DNA of 64,000 nucleotides from Bryoerythrophyllum caledonicum. Taxonomy: Eukaryota > Streptophyta > Bryopsida > Pottiales > Pottiaceae. The stretch spans positions 34,708,199 to 34,772,198 of the forward strand of contig OZ020516.1 in the NCBI GenBank assembly GCA_963971425.1, read 5' to 3'. The position numbers and the translations under genes are program-made. The notes under the pieces are model-generated. The model was not told where the DNA came from and searched no databases. It saw only the letters and a list, made by a program, of their open reading frames with translations. Shown piece by piece: positions 1 to 11,559 of this stretch. Position 1 is the first letter of the stretch; each line of letters opens with the position of its first letter.

Positions 1-3000
1 AAGGCGGGCTTGCGCCAGACTATCACCATTACTAGAGACATCAGGAAGGTTGTTACGATCATCACCACCAACACCGCAATGCCTGAAAGAAAGAGGGGTG
101 AGAAACAGGAAGAGATGGCGATCCTTTCTTTGTGTGTCCTAGCAGCCACTGAGAATGAGAAGTGCCCTTGACGGGACACAACCTCTGGGGCTTCAAAATT
201 TGAGAAACAGGAACAAGAGAAGGACAGGGAAACAAGAAGAGACGGGGATCCTTTTCACTCAATGGATTGGGGAATGTGCAAGCAGACCCTGGTTACGGGA
301 CATAACCCCGTGGGGATGCTTGCACATTACAGGACACAATGTCAGCGTTTGGATCTTGTGAATCCATGATCGTTCAGGGGTCGCAGAATAATGGCCTCGT
401 AACTTCGACGCAGCCCAAGGAACCTTGTCCTTCTTACCCGATAGTTCTTATGAACTGAATTTGCATTGGATTGGTTTGCTTAGAAACATTATGAACTCTC
501 AGAAGGGTAGCTTCTTTCTTTGTGAGCCTTATTTTTCAATGGGAATGTGGAATAGGGACATCGGTGAGTAATTACCGTAGGCGTTCCCGATTTCGTTGGT
601 GTCTCTGAACCCGGCGGTGATAAGCAAACAGAGGACCATGAGAATCCAGTTGATTTCTGGGATATACACTTGCCCAGCGATGTTGTCGGATGTGTGCACG
701 ATCTTCACGCGAGGGAAACATCCCAGCGCCACCGACTGCTTCACAATGGAGAACGTCGCAGTGATGATCGCCTGGCTTGCGATCATGGCTGACAACGTCG
801 CCAGCACGAAGATGGGCCAGTACAACTTCTCTGCAAACAAAAAACATGGCCAAGAACAACAACCTCAAATCACTTCACAAAAAGAGCAAAAAAGAAAAGA
901 AAAGAAAAGCAAAGCATGACGTGAAATTGGAAGTAATATTAACGCGTAAGTGTCCAAGCTAAGAATGGTATTTCAAACCATGATAGATAAGGAATAGAAA
1001 CTTTTCCCCTTATGTTGGTATATAGTTTGACCCTTTCCTTAAAAAATCTAGTGTAGAAGGCATATTACATACGTGGAAGTGAGGAATAAAAGGGGTCGCT
1101 GACGCCCTCCATGTGTCCCACAAGGTATGCAGACTGTCCAATATAAGTGACGACTAAGCAGGGGTACACCAGGGAAGTGAAAGCAACCTGCACAAAAACC
1201 ACAGCCTCTTTTGTCAGCAGGCTTAGAAGCCAAACTGAGATATGGATGAATGCAGGGAATATTTGAGTCCGCCTTCAGAAGTTTGTATTCCCACTAGCGT
1301 CTCCGAGAATATGAAAAAAGTGAACCTTTCGGACCACAACGAGGTCAGTGCACCATCAGAACTCCAAGCAAAGTAGTGATTTCTGTCTCTTCACCTGAAT
1401 GGATCGGTAACTGAAGTGGCCCAAGTCGGCAAACAACGCCTCCGTACCTGCAAAGTCAAGCTCAATCACATCAATATCAGAAACATAATCTTACTGACGG
1501 ATATCAAAAGTGGGGAAGGAGTTCTAGATACCTGTCATACAGAGGACGATTCCTCCTAGATGCTCCCAACCTAGCTTCCCGTTCCGCCGGAAGAAATACA
1601 CAATCTGGAGCGGGGAGAAAGCACGAAACACAGACTTGTCCCAGCGGACTATGTTGTAGCAGCCCAACAGGGCGAGCACTAAGAACCATGTGGTGAAGAT
1701 GGGCGCGAACAGGAACGAGACTCTCGCTGTGCCAAAACGCTGCAGGCTGAAGAGAAAGATTATTATTATCAACGACAGTACCGTCACCACGTCTGCCGGA
1801 ACACACAATTCAAACACATCAGCTTCTCAATTTTCACAACGAATGGGGATATTTGTGAAGGCATCTGAAGATTGAACAAGGTAACCTCTCTTTTTTAACA
1901 TAATCAGCTCTAAATAGTTATTAATATGTAAAATCAGCTTAACGGAGAGAAAGGTGGCTCATGCAAACTCTTTCATCACCCTGAACTGCGGCTAAAACTA
2001 GTTTGACTTGAGTTTAGAAACCACCAAGCCCCTCCATTTACTGAAATGAGGGATAGAACCACCAAGCTCTTGTACTGATCTGAATGACTATTTAGAGTAC
2101 GAAAGAGTAGGTTAAAGACGGCGCATCTCATTGAAACTTTAGGTGGCTTTACATATACCTCTACAATATCCAGAATTCCAACGGAACAAAAGAGAGTGCC
2201 TTACTGGAATTCAAGTTGGATGATGCTGCCTTGATGCCTCCCACTGCCGACAAGACTGCATATACAGTATAAAGAGAGAGAGAGAGATATGTTCAAGCAC
2301 CATCAGCAGCCGGTTGCGTCTTCAAGAGACGCAAAACATGTTCTGGACACAGACGCTATCTCATCCAATGCGATACGTTAGGAACTATCATGCACAATAC
2401 CATCAAAAGAAGCTATGAGTAAGGAGCGTTTGTTTACCTGAAATGGCCGGGGTCAAAACTCCATCACCGATCACCATACAAGTGCCCAAAAGCACGATAA
2501 GCAGCAACACTTTCTGGAGAAACGCGCTGGCTTCCAGCTTCTTCTGCAGAGACGTCTTCTGGTTGGCATGTTCTACGAGGTATGTGGTGAGCCCCACGTC
2601 GGAGGGGTGGCTATTCGGAAGCGAGCTTATGTTGCAGTACCGGCATAGGAGAGAGTAGAGAGCAAATGTGCCCCCTGCGACCACAACAGGGATAATTACT
2701 GGGATCAGCATAATTTGAAAATCCTTCGCGAAAAGATGCAACGAGCTTAAATAGGCTTACCTTCGCCGTTGTCGTTGGCTCTGAGGACGATGATGATGTA
2801 CTTGATCAGAGGAATGATGGTAAGAGTGTAGATGATGAGCGACAAGGCGCCGATGATGTCGTCGCTGTTGGTCACCGTCCCACTGGCAAACGTGCTCTTG
2901 AAAACGTAGAGTGGAGATGTGCCTAAGTCGCCGTATACCACGCCAAGGCTCTGATACGCCAGTCTCAGTACCACACTCCACGGCAAATCCTGTCAAAAAG

Positions 3001-4391
3001 TCGTTGGATCAGTACCAAGCAAAAGATGAAATATGAAATGAATTCCATGGATAGACCATGGCTGGTGAGAGAATTCAACAGAAAGAGTTTCACAAGAAAT
3101 TCCTCTTTTTTCTCTCTAGACAACCTTACATGAATTTGTCGACAGCGCCAAGTCGAGATGATCTATTTGAGGATGAAAGAGAGGTCGTACACACTGGAAA
3201 GACATCGAGGGTTTGATGAAACATGAGCAATGAAAAACACTCTAACCGTGCTAGCAACTATCTGTTCACTACAGTCGAGAGCTACAACTCTGCACAAGGA
3301 GATGGAAAATCAAAAGAGGAACTCCAAATTAACCTACTCCTCTCAAAATAACACACCATCGTCCGCTCGCTCGCATAGCTACTAACGCTCAACAATGTGC
3401 AGCTTTGAAGAGGAAAAGAAGCTCCCTAACAACAGGATTTCACTTCCAGCAACTTCACCAAAAAATATTCCTCTCCTCGCCAACTAAACAAACGTAACCG
3501 AAAGAATCAACCGGTTCGACGCTCTACAATTCACTGTTCAGAGCCGTGACAAGCTCACTGTTCAAAGCAAGAATCAGCTCTGCACAAGCTGGAGGTGGAC
3601 TACCAAAAAGTGGAACCCGAACTCAACCCCGGCGTTCCTCTAGAAGCAGCACTCCATCGTCCGATCGCTCCACTTCGCTCGCTCACGTAGCAACCAACAA
3701 TGTATATAGCTCTCTGAAGAGGGAAAGAAACACTCTAATTACCTGTTGGGAAGCCTCTTCTCGCAACTTCGCATAGACCTCATCTCTTACTAAACCAAAA
3801 GAAACCGGTCCGAACACGTTACAACTCACTAGTCGAATCCTCTACAATAATTCATTGTTTAGAGCTTGAATCGATTCTGCACAAGGAGCTAGATCCCGGC
3901 GTTCCTCTCAAAAGCACGCACTATCGTCCGATCGCTCCAACTAACTGGCTCGCTCGCTCGTATGGCTACCAACGCTCAACAACGTATAGCTCTCTGAAGA
4001 GAACACAAAGCTCTAATTCCCTGCTGAAAAACCTTGTCAGCAAAAATCCTTCTCTCCGCTCCTCACTTCTCCAACAAAATAAACCGCTCCAACCCTGGCG
4101 AGTCTCAAAATCCTCTATCGCGCACCGACAAACAAACTCCTCACGTCTTCCATACACCAAATCAACTCCAAATCTCTCGTCTCCTCCTCACACGCAAGTA
4201 GCAACCCGATCATCTCATGCGTCCAGGAGTGCGAGGCCTACCGTGGACCTGAACATGGACCAGACGTGGTCAGCCTCCACGCCGAGCGGCTTGTCGATCC
4301 GCTGGTCTATCTCCCAGAGGCGCCCCTGATTCGCCTGCTGCGGCGGAGTAGTAGTGCGTCCATCGCGCTCCACGTCGCGGAGCGCCGACAT
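1..4391 (-). CDS. HAK: HAK/KUP/KT potassium transporter, 3' end beyond window
   Basis: This gene encodes a K+ uptake transporter of the HAK/KUP/KT family, a multi-pass membrane protein. Nine exons can be chained in phase: 4242-4391, 2761-2989, 2438-2674, 2205-2255, 1532-1822, 1395-1447, 1073-1187, 576-830 and 1-82 (cut by the edge). They give about 487 of the usual 750-800 residues. Family hallmarks in order are [17 protein letters not shown] (exon 2), [19 protein letters not shown] (exons 2/3), [15 protein letters not shown] (exons 3/4), [16 protein letters not shown] (exon 6), [10 protein letters not shown] (exon 7) and the long [12 protein letters not shown]...[12 protein letters not shown]...GNAYG block (exon 8). 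The ATG at 4391 opens a 50-residue hydrophilic N terminus. Exon 5's acceptor is the least certain. The cytosolic C-terminal domain is outside the window. Family assignment is firm; the subgroup is not determined. Confidence 0.95.
3285..4035. repeat. Three degenerate ~290-bp tandem units in HAK intron 1
   Basis: The first HAK intron (2990-4241) contains three diverged copies of one segment. Shared landmarks are TCTGCACAAG near 3291, 3579 and 3873, ATCGTCCG near 3357, 3655 and 3921, and CAACAATGT or CAACAACGT near 3391, 3695 and 3978. Each is followed by an AGCTCTCTGAAGAGG-like segment. Spacing is about 270-300 bp. Nothing coding is apparent. Confidence 0.7.
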
Positions 4392-4591
4392 GACGATGCG
4401 CAGCGGAAGAAAGGAGGAGAGGAAGAAAAACTGAAGAGGAAAAAACGCTCCGCCGGGCGCCGGGTCCTCTCTTTTCAATCCGCCATCGCCAAACTCGACG
4501 GCGAGTTTCCAAAGCGAGTCGCCACTTTCCACTCGCGCTCTCGCCCCCTCAATCGCCGCCACCCCAGAAATCCGAGCTGAGCAGGAACACC

Positions 4592-4675
4592 GCTGAGGTG
4601 GCGCTGAGGTGGAGCCCCCTCGGGTGAGGTGGAGCCGCTGACGCTGAGGTGGAGCTCCGGTTTTGCTGAGGTGTG
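4592..4675. repeat. Degenerate GCTGAGGTGGAG direct repeats upstream of HAK
   Basis: Five or so imperfect copies of GCTGAGGTGGAG are packed in about 85 bp, some 200-285 bp upstream of the HAK start codon. They keep a long unbroken frame open on the minus strand, but I see no reason to call that a protein. They probably lie in the promoter or 5' leader. Confidence 0.6.
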
Positions 4676-4863
4676 GCCGACGTGGCGGCCTGCGTGGCAA
4701 ACGCAAAGTATCCCAAATCATATAGGAAAGATGCAGATTTAACCTGGGTTCTTTTGTTATTTCATGTGTTTGTTGACTTGGTGTCCTTTTTTGGTCGGAA
4801 GATGTCTGGAGGTTACTAATAGGATTGGATCGTGCGCCTGTTCTCCGCCGAATCATTCTGTGG

Positions 4864-4885
4864 TGACGTCAGCGTGATGACGTCA
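4864..4885. promoter_or_regulatory. Twin TGACGTCA palindromes (bZIP/TGA-type site)
   Basis: Two perfect TGACGTCA octamers lie at 4864-4871 and 4878-4885, 14 bp centre to centre. They are about 475-495 bp upstream of the HAK ATG. TGACGTCA is the core bound by plant TGA/bZIP factors. The classic as-1 element also has two TGACG half sites, with slightly closer spacing. The sequence is plain to see; its use as a regulatory site is inferred. Confidence 0.6.
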
Positions 4886-5514
4886 CTTGATGTTTGGGAA
4901 AGTAACTTTTTTGGAAAAGTAGAACCCATTACCAACCAATATCCTATTGCCGCCTCTTTGAAAATGGTCCCACTTTTGCCCCTTTTCCACGGAACTCTTT
5001 AAACCACGTAGACGGATGGTACCGGAAGGGGGGTGTGGACAAAACTTGGTCACTGTTTTTATGCTGGAGGAGGGGGCCTATTTTAGAGCAAGGTGGGTTG
5101 CTGAGGATAAATTTGGAATGCAGGCCTCAAATTTGGCCAGATAATGCAAAAGAAGCTTTTGGACCCCAAAATTTTAAAAACCAGAAAAAGAGGCCTCCTT
5201 GGCCCACCCTTCGTGACATCCATCTGCATGAAATAAAGAGGTCTCTTTTCCACCCCATTCGTTCATTGAGAGCTTTAATTAATCCTTGAATGTTAAAATG
5301 GCCCATTGGTGTCTACATGTATGGTGTTGTATTTCAATATGATAAGCTTGAGATATTGAAATGACCTCCAAATGAAAGATGTTAGTTGAAGAATCTTCGA
5401 TCCAAAGGTGGAACTCTTGCTGAACTTTAATACATTTTTTGTTTTTTACAGAGAAAAAAGAGGTGCTTGTATACATGGTTCCCGACTGACGTGTAAGAGT
5501 TAAGATGTGTAAGA
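4886..5514. other. Intergenic, no gene seen
   Basis: This is AT-rich sequence upstream of HAK. Short open frames exist but have no recognisable motif or coding character. Confidence 0.5.
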
Positions 5515-5761
5515 GTTATGATCTGCTATTGGTCATGACCCCTTACTTTTGGTTGGTATATATGGAGGGGGTACCTGGTGAGATAAACATGTTAGACATG
5601 ACAGACAACTTATAAAATTCACAATCTTATTGAAGAAATATTTTGATCTTCTCGACTGAAATTATAATTCTATGTACTAACACTAAAAATTGATTCTATT
5701 ACAACAAGCTCCCTCCAAATATGCATATTGCTTAGTTTGGTGGTTATAGGTGGGGGTTATA
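5515..5761 (-). mobile_element. Relic of the AGGTAAGCCCC MITE
   Basis: This is a diverged, truncated copy in the same orientation as the element at 10654-11005. It matches at GCTATTGGTCATGACCCCTT, at GGGTACCT, at AATTATAATTCTATG, and through the terminal stretch CTCCCTCCAAATATGCATA to GGTGGGGGTTATA. The left terminus is missing. Confidence 0.6.
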
Positions 5762-6740
5762 TTAGTTTTGTGTTGCCTTTCCTTGAGACCACCTAATTTA
5801 TTATTAGGTTTTTAAATTACTGGCATATTTAGTTGCACTATATCCAACAAACACTTGATTCATGCGGGTTTGTAGGCTTGTGTTGCCCTCTCTTTCTCGA
5901 GGTTCTTTTATTTGATTTCCGGAACTGGTATATTCTGAATTAGAGCAAGCGTTTTTTTGATGCATGAGTTCAACTTGGACTTCTGATCATCCTGTTCTTG
6001 AATAAAACCTTTTATTATTAATAAATCAGAGATAAGAATTTGCGCTTCAAATTAATAATTAGACAATAGAAACTAAATTTGGTTTGTTGGGAAAATGGAC
6101 GTTTGTTTATTGGTGGACTAAAAGAGAAGCAGGTCTTTGTTGTTGACACAGTATATTATGGCTGCAAAATATCAGCAATCAACATTCAAAATTAGCACAT
6201 TATCATGTCTGAATATTCATCACATCATGTCTGAGAAAGGACTGCCATTGGTTTTTAAGACAACATGGAATAAAAAACCAAGTCCAGAATCCCTCGTGTC
6301 AAGATTTGAGGCAGCACAGTTCCGTGCGCCGTGCAACAAGGAACAATGGTATAATAGCAGGGCATGATGCTTAAGGAATTTGGGCAAGCATATAAACGAG
6401 TGATGGTCCTAGCTCACCATTCAGTTTTTTTTTTGGGGTTCTATTAAATTTTATGGTGGAGTGTAAGAGCATTTGCTTTTGGTGATATTTTTTGGGTTTG
6501 GTCAACTGGTCTCATCCTCTTTTGGGGGTTCTTTCCGGTACCCGTGTATCCTTCGAATGGACAAGGTTTTGTGTTGTCTTAACTCCGAGAGTACATTTGC
6601 CGTTCTGGATAGGTTCCTATTTTGTCAATTTTGAACACAATTTTTTGAATTTTTTATGAAGATGTGCCATTAGTATTAGCTTCATGGGAATATGATTGAT
6701 TTTCACGTTGGACTTCAAGAATGAAAGTTATGCTATTCTA
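5762..6740. other. AT-rich intergenic, nothing recognised
   Basis: There is no gene, RNA or complete repeat I can support here. The open frame at 6137-6367 has no recognisable motif. Confidence 0.5.
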
Positions 6741-7480
6741 AGTGTGAATGATTGGACTTTCTTTTTTCTCATGGAGGTCCAAAACTTTTGCTACAACCTT
6801 CTACAAATATTGAGATTTTTTTAATACAAACACACAATATCATTATTATTTTGAGATCTTTCAAAAAAAATTCTTATCTTTGGTGAAAAATCCTATTTGA
6901 ACAAAAGTCATACATGTTTTTCTCATATTGTCGGTCAGTTTATTGAAAAATCCTCTTCTTTTCTACATAAAAATTGGAGACTCTGGTAGTTTTTAACTTT
7001 AGTGATATAAGAGGTGGTATGAGCCTTTTTTTCAGCCATTTGTATCTCATTCTATAACAAATTTGTTTGCAAAAATGATAAAGGTGTATTGGCAACTTTT
7101 GAACCATTGTTCCTTCTATAGTTGTTTTGAATATGCTAAACTTGCCATCTTCTCTAAAGATTGGTTTACAAGCAATTGACATCATGTAAAACAGGATGGT
7201 ATAAAATTTGGACCTTGAGTAATGGAAAAAAATGATACCAAGTGAAGTCAAATTTTTGTTGGTCTTCTCGACACGGTGAAGAAAAAGAACCTTTTTCTTC
7301 ACTTCAAATCTTGTTATCTTCCAAAATTTATGAATTTCGTAAGCATGTTACATTATTAGCTCAAATCGGAAATTTATTATTAAAATCTAATTTATTTTTT
7401 CCATTTCCACTCTTCATACTAGAATGAACAATTATGAGGTGTTTTAGGTGTGAAAATAGTCAAGGATATTTTCGACACAT
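6740..7480 (-). repeat. Partial reverse copy of TTAA-flanked repeat family
   Basis: It matches the reverse complement of the element at 28833-29765. Matching blocks are the ACCAAGTGAAGTCAAA block near 7240, the cttctcgaCACGGTGAAGAA block near 7265, and the GGTGTGAAAATAGTCAAGG block near 7450. It is much decayed. The ends are not preserved, so the borders are approximate. Confidence 0.55.
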
Positions 7481-8069
7481 TTTTTTAAAGATTATCCATC
7501 AATATCAACCATCCAAATTCAACTCAATCCAACAGTTTTGATTTAGTTAAAATTTTGAATTTTATTCAAATGTTAAGATTGCCTCTAGGCCATGTATTGG
7601 GCTTTATTTTGGTCCAAATCAAATATTGGAGTTTGGGTCGTATTAGCTACAAATTTTGTTTATTATTTTATTATCCTCCCATCATGACTCCTCTTTAACA
7701 TGTAAAGCACCAAGGGTGCCAAATCAGACCCTTAGGTTTAATATGAGACCTTACATTAAACTAGTAAGAGTCTTCTTGGAATGGATTGTTGTAGCTTTAT
7801 TGATGACTTTGTTAGCGACTATACAATTGTTGTGTTTCATCTATGTGAGTTTCTCTTGACACTTAGCTTTACATTATATGCAAAATGTATTTTGTTTTTG
7901 TTTATGGATTTGTATTATGGTTTATTGGTTCATTAACTTTATTTATTATTATGGGATAGGATAGTACATACACTAACTCACTCAATCCTAAGCATCTTAT
8001 GTCACACACATCCCTCCCCGCCCTTGCAAGCAGTGTATGCTAAATCAACAAATTGAATCACTCTTTTAC

Positions 8070-9000
8070 CACTAAAGTTCTTTGACAATTTTGCACCCAA
8101 AATCAATAAAACTATCATTTTCATTTCATGAAACACAAGTGGAGAAAAATATGCAATTTCTACATATCTGTCAGTAGGATCTTGTACTAGGATTGAACGA
8201 GAGTATGTAGTACAAGTTTGGTTAGTTTCACCACAAATATTGAAGGATATTGACCTTTGAATTCAAATGTAAACATTATGAATTGAGATGTCATATTTTA
8301 GAAACTCAAATATTCCCACAATAGATACAAAAAAGTACATTTTCTTTCCAATTAGGGGAAAAAAACATTAGGCAAGAACTCTAATTTCAATTTGAATGTA
8401 GGGTTATTTAAAATTATGTTGCACTATTTGTCTTTGACACTGTAATCCATTTATAACAAGGGGTACCACAACCTTGGTGCAGTGATTTGAGTCATGGCAC
8501 ACTGGTGAGGTGGTTGTGAGTTCAAGTCCTATTGATGGCGTGGTGCCTACCACCATATTCCACCCAATTATGGTGGGGGTCCCAAGGCCTTGTTGTACGG
8601 GGACCCACAAAGCCCTTCGGGGAGATGACATGTCGGTTGTCTCTAAGGCAATTAGTGTAGGGAAGCACTTAGTGTAGAAAAGTGTTTACCCTCGATAGGG
8701 GGGAGTAATTCTATTACACTAGCCTATGTCCCGTGGGCATATGCTTTGTGAAGAGAATGAACAAACACTATATTCACGTCGGTTTCCTTCGGAGACCGGA
8801 ATTCTTCTTCCATTTATAACTTTTAAACTGTAAGTCAAATCTCTACAAAATTATGTCAACGGAAATTGACATTACAAAATGACCCATTCAATATATAATC
8901 AAAAAAAGTCATGCAAAATTTGAGATTGAAGGACTCTTTCCAAAATGAGTTTGCCCACAAAGAGGACAATCGTATTTTCAAAGTTAAGTACCATGTGTAA
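8070..9000 (+). repeat. Old copy of TTAA-flanked repeat family, split by a SINE
   Basis: It is colinear with the copy at 24091-24892. Shared stretches are GTAGGATCTTGTACTAG (8175 versus 24192), GCACTATTTGT (8421 versus 24696) and the AACTTTTAAACTGTAAGTC type stretch (8819ff versus 24729ff). The SINE at 8458-8808 interrupts this homology exactly. The termini are degraded. Confidence 0.6.
8458..8808 (+). mobile_element. tRNA-derived SINE with 12-bp target duplication
   Basis: The ~350-bp body is flanked by a perfect direct repeat, TCCATTTATAAC, at 8446-8457 and 8809-8820. The 5' end carries RNA polymerase III-type internal boxes. There is an A-box-like TGGTGCAGTGATTTG near 8474 and a B-box-like GAGTTCAAGTCC near 8517, about 45 bp apart as in tRNA genes. 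The rest is tRNA-unrelated. The related repeat copy at 24719-24760 shows the uninterrupted target sequence. Box and target-duplication evidence together make a SINE the best reading. The parental tRNA is not identified. Confidence 0.8.
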
Positions 9001-9249
9001 GATTACTAGATTCCCATTCTAGTCCATGTCATCTACTCTAATTTCTTCCTATTCACTAATGTTTTTGACTTATTAGCTTAGGAAAAAATAAGTATTATTA
9101 AAAAAATCTCAACTTCAATTTATTTGCATTCTTCCGTCTTTGTTTGTTGCAAGCGCAGGTTTTACTTGGTCCCGCCTTATTGTTGAAGATTACTTCGGCA
9201 TTTTGGCCTATTTTTGGAAAAGATAAACTGATCAATATGTGAGTTTCTT

Positions 9250-10000
9250 TGACAATTTCACACCAAAAATACTTCAGAATGGCTCATTCTATTGCAATGA
9301 GTAAGGAAGGAAACAAAATCCTTTTTTCCCAATTTCAACCATAGGCTCTCAAATAGGATTTATTTAACCACATTTGGTACTCATATAGTTTCATAACTAT
9401 GATCGCATGGATTGAAGAATTACAGTGTTTGAAGTAGAGAAAATTGCCCATTTTCTTCCCTGCGTTGAGTGCGTTGACTTCACTTGGTGTCAAATTTTTC
9501 ACTACATGAGGTTTAAATTTTATACCATCATGTCAAGCATGGTATTAGTTCCTTGTACTCCAATTTTTAGAGGTAGAAAAGGGGTGTAGCATATTCAAGG
9601 AAGTTGTGCAAGGAGTGGAGGTTCAAAAATTGCCAATTCACGTTGTATTTTTTTGTGAACTAAATATGTTTTAAAATGAGAATCCAAAAGGTCAATAAAA
9701 AGGTTTACACCACAACTTGTAGTTGAAAAAACAAAAAAAAAAAAAATGGAGCTCTACGTCTTATGTGGAAAAAAGAAGTTTTTTTGGTACTTTGCCCAAT
9801 ATTGTGTGACAATGTGTGGAAATGTTTGACTTAGGTTAATATGCCATTTTTCATCAAAGACAAGAATTTTTTTGTCATTCAGAAAGGAAATAATGACCTT
9901 TGCTAGTATTAAAATCTCACATTTAATAGAGTGTTTTAGAAAAAGCTTTTGAAGTTGCTTGATGTGCCCGCACTCAAGGAGTCTTTCTTTAAGATGGTAT
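9250..10000 (+). repeat. Partial copy of TTAA-flanked repeat family
   Basis: It is colinear with 28880-29600. Shared blocks are GACTTCACTTGGTGTCAA, CCAATTTTTAGAGGTAGA, GGGGTGTAGCATATTCAA, GGAGGTTCAAAAATTGCC, GTGTGACAATGTGTG, and the block around AAAATCTCACATTTAATAG. Terminal CCCCTAAAGG sequences are not retained. Confidence 0.7.
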
Positions 10001-10651
10001 GACTTTTTTCCATAGATCCGATGATAGTAAAAATGATATGTCCATGTGGCTCTTGTCTTCTTGCAATTTTCTTACAAATTTTCAAGATTCATTGGAAATA
10101 TAAAATGCAGCTATGGGAACGTGCCCATGATTTGCAAAAGCCCACCTCAGGACTTTTATCTATTAGAGTTGAGAGGTCTTAATGAGCATTGGAAAATAAA
10201 AACTTGCAACTTTTACATTTCAAAGTGCAAAGTAACTTCTAAGACAAGTTTATAGCTTAATTTTGGATGCCTAAATCTTGGCCGCTAATTTTGATTCTGA
10301 GCAAATTCCCAATTTAGTATCCAATTTTACAATATTGAACTTAATCCATGATTTAAATTTTGAGGAAAAATTGCACAACATCCAATAGTTGAGGGCATAA
10401 ATTATAGTGTTCAAAAAGTCAAACATCTATTAGTTACTAGTAAAAATTTTGGAGGATGTACCACTTTATTAGTCAATTGAATCTTGCAAGAAAAGTTATA
10501 AAGCAAATGGAATTGGTTTGCATGTGTGGTATGTTGATAGCTTCACATTTACATAGTACAAAACATGAAGAGGTACTAACACCAGACACCAACAAACCTC
10601 AACACTAATGAATTTCACACCAAGGCAAGCACGAATTTAACACGAAACAAG
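10001..10651. other. AT-rich intergenic, nothing recognised
   Basis: There is no coding or structural feature beyond the short open frame at 10046-10255, which lacks recognisable motifs. Confidence 0.5.
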
Positions 10652-10653
10652 TA

Positions 10654-11005
10654 AGGTAAGCCCCCCCATAACCAACAAAAATCCTTAGCCAACGCCTATA
10701 AATTGAGGTATATCCAACCCTCTTCCATCCCAATACCACCAACTCAGCTCCAAATGGAGGTTTGCTATTAGTCAAGACCCTTGCTTTTGGTCGTTGGTCT
10801 TGGAGGGTACCTACTGCTAGCCACCCACTAAACATGGCTGCACAATTTGAAAATTCATAACTAATTCAATTTTCATTGAAAAAATCTGAAATCACTTGGG
10901 TTGGAATTGTAATTCTATTCGCTATCACTGAAAAATAATAGTATAATTATCTCCTCTCTCCATACATGCACAGTCCTTAACTTGTCGGTTTAGGGGGGCT
11001 TACCT
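10654..11005 (-). mobile_element. MITE copy 1, TA-flanked, AGGTAAGCCCC ends
   Basis: This 352-bp element has inverted ends AGGTAAGCCCCCC and GGGGGGCTTACCT and is flanked by TA at 10652-10653 and 11006-11007. Internally it matches the elements at 22407-22761 and 53135-53489 over its whole length, in the opposite orientation. It is non-coding; the 76-codon open frame inside it is incidental. TA target duplication plus terminal inverted repeats point to cut-and-paste mobilisation by a Tc1/mariner-type transposase (inference). Confidence 0.85.
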
Positions 11006-11038
11006 TAGTATGACACAATCATGTAGTCGGATCCACTA

Positions 11039-11255
11039 CACTGATTTTCATGTTTAGTGTCATGGGCAGTAAATGACTTGGAAATGCTGTAAGTTTTTAC
11101 TTTTGATATAAATTTTTACTAAGAGCACAACAATCTATACTACTCAAAGAAGGGGATCATAGTGGACATGGTCGGTAAAAATATTCATCAAAAGTGAAAA
11201 CTTAAAGCATTTACAAGTCATTTACTGCCCATGACACTAAACATCAAAATCAGTG
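11039..11255. mobile_element. Foldback MITE with ~85-bp arms, TA-flanked
   Basis: Ends CACTGATTTT and AAAATCAGTG are flanked by TA at 11037-11038 and 11256-11257. The arms run through GTTTAGTGTCATGGGCAGTA and its complement. The two ~85-bp arms leave about 50 bp of loop. The size, TA sites and CACTG-type ends fit a mariner-like MITE. Confidence 0.8.
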
Positions 11256-11559
11256 TACCATCATCCGTTCATTTCAGTGTGAAAACAAAATTATCTTACA
11301 GCATCCATTCTTGAAATCGTAAAAAGATCAATATTTTCCTCACTGAGATTAAATTTTCAAAAAGATGCCACAAATGATTATATTTTTACATCATAACTAT
11401 GCATAGTTCACAGAGATCAGACAAGGATTGAAGTATTAAAAGCAAGTACCAAGCAAAGATTCAAATGAATTCCTATTATCTCATCGAAAACATTCTCAAT
11501 ACTTGGGCCATGGTTGGTCCTTTCTCTGCAACTGATTCTACACAATCAAGAGCAACAGA

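Noticed and set aside
4215..4856. 213-codon minus frame taken as one protein
   Set aside because: Only its end (from ATG 4391) is the HAK first exon. The upstream part is leader sequence with GCTGAGGTGG repeats and reads past the splice donor.
8460..8530. A functional tRNA gene
   Set aside because: Box-like sequences are present but I cannot fold a cloverleaf with a proper acceptor stem; the target duplications show it to be a SINE.
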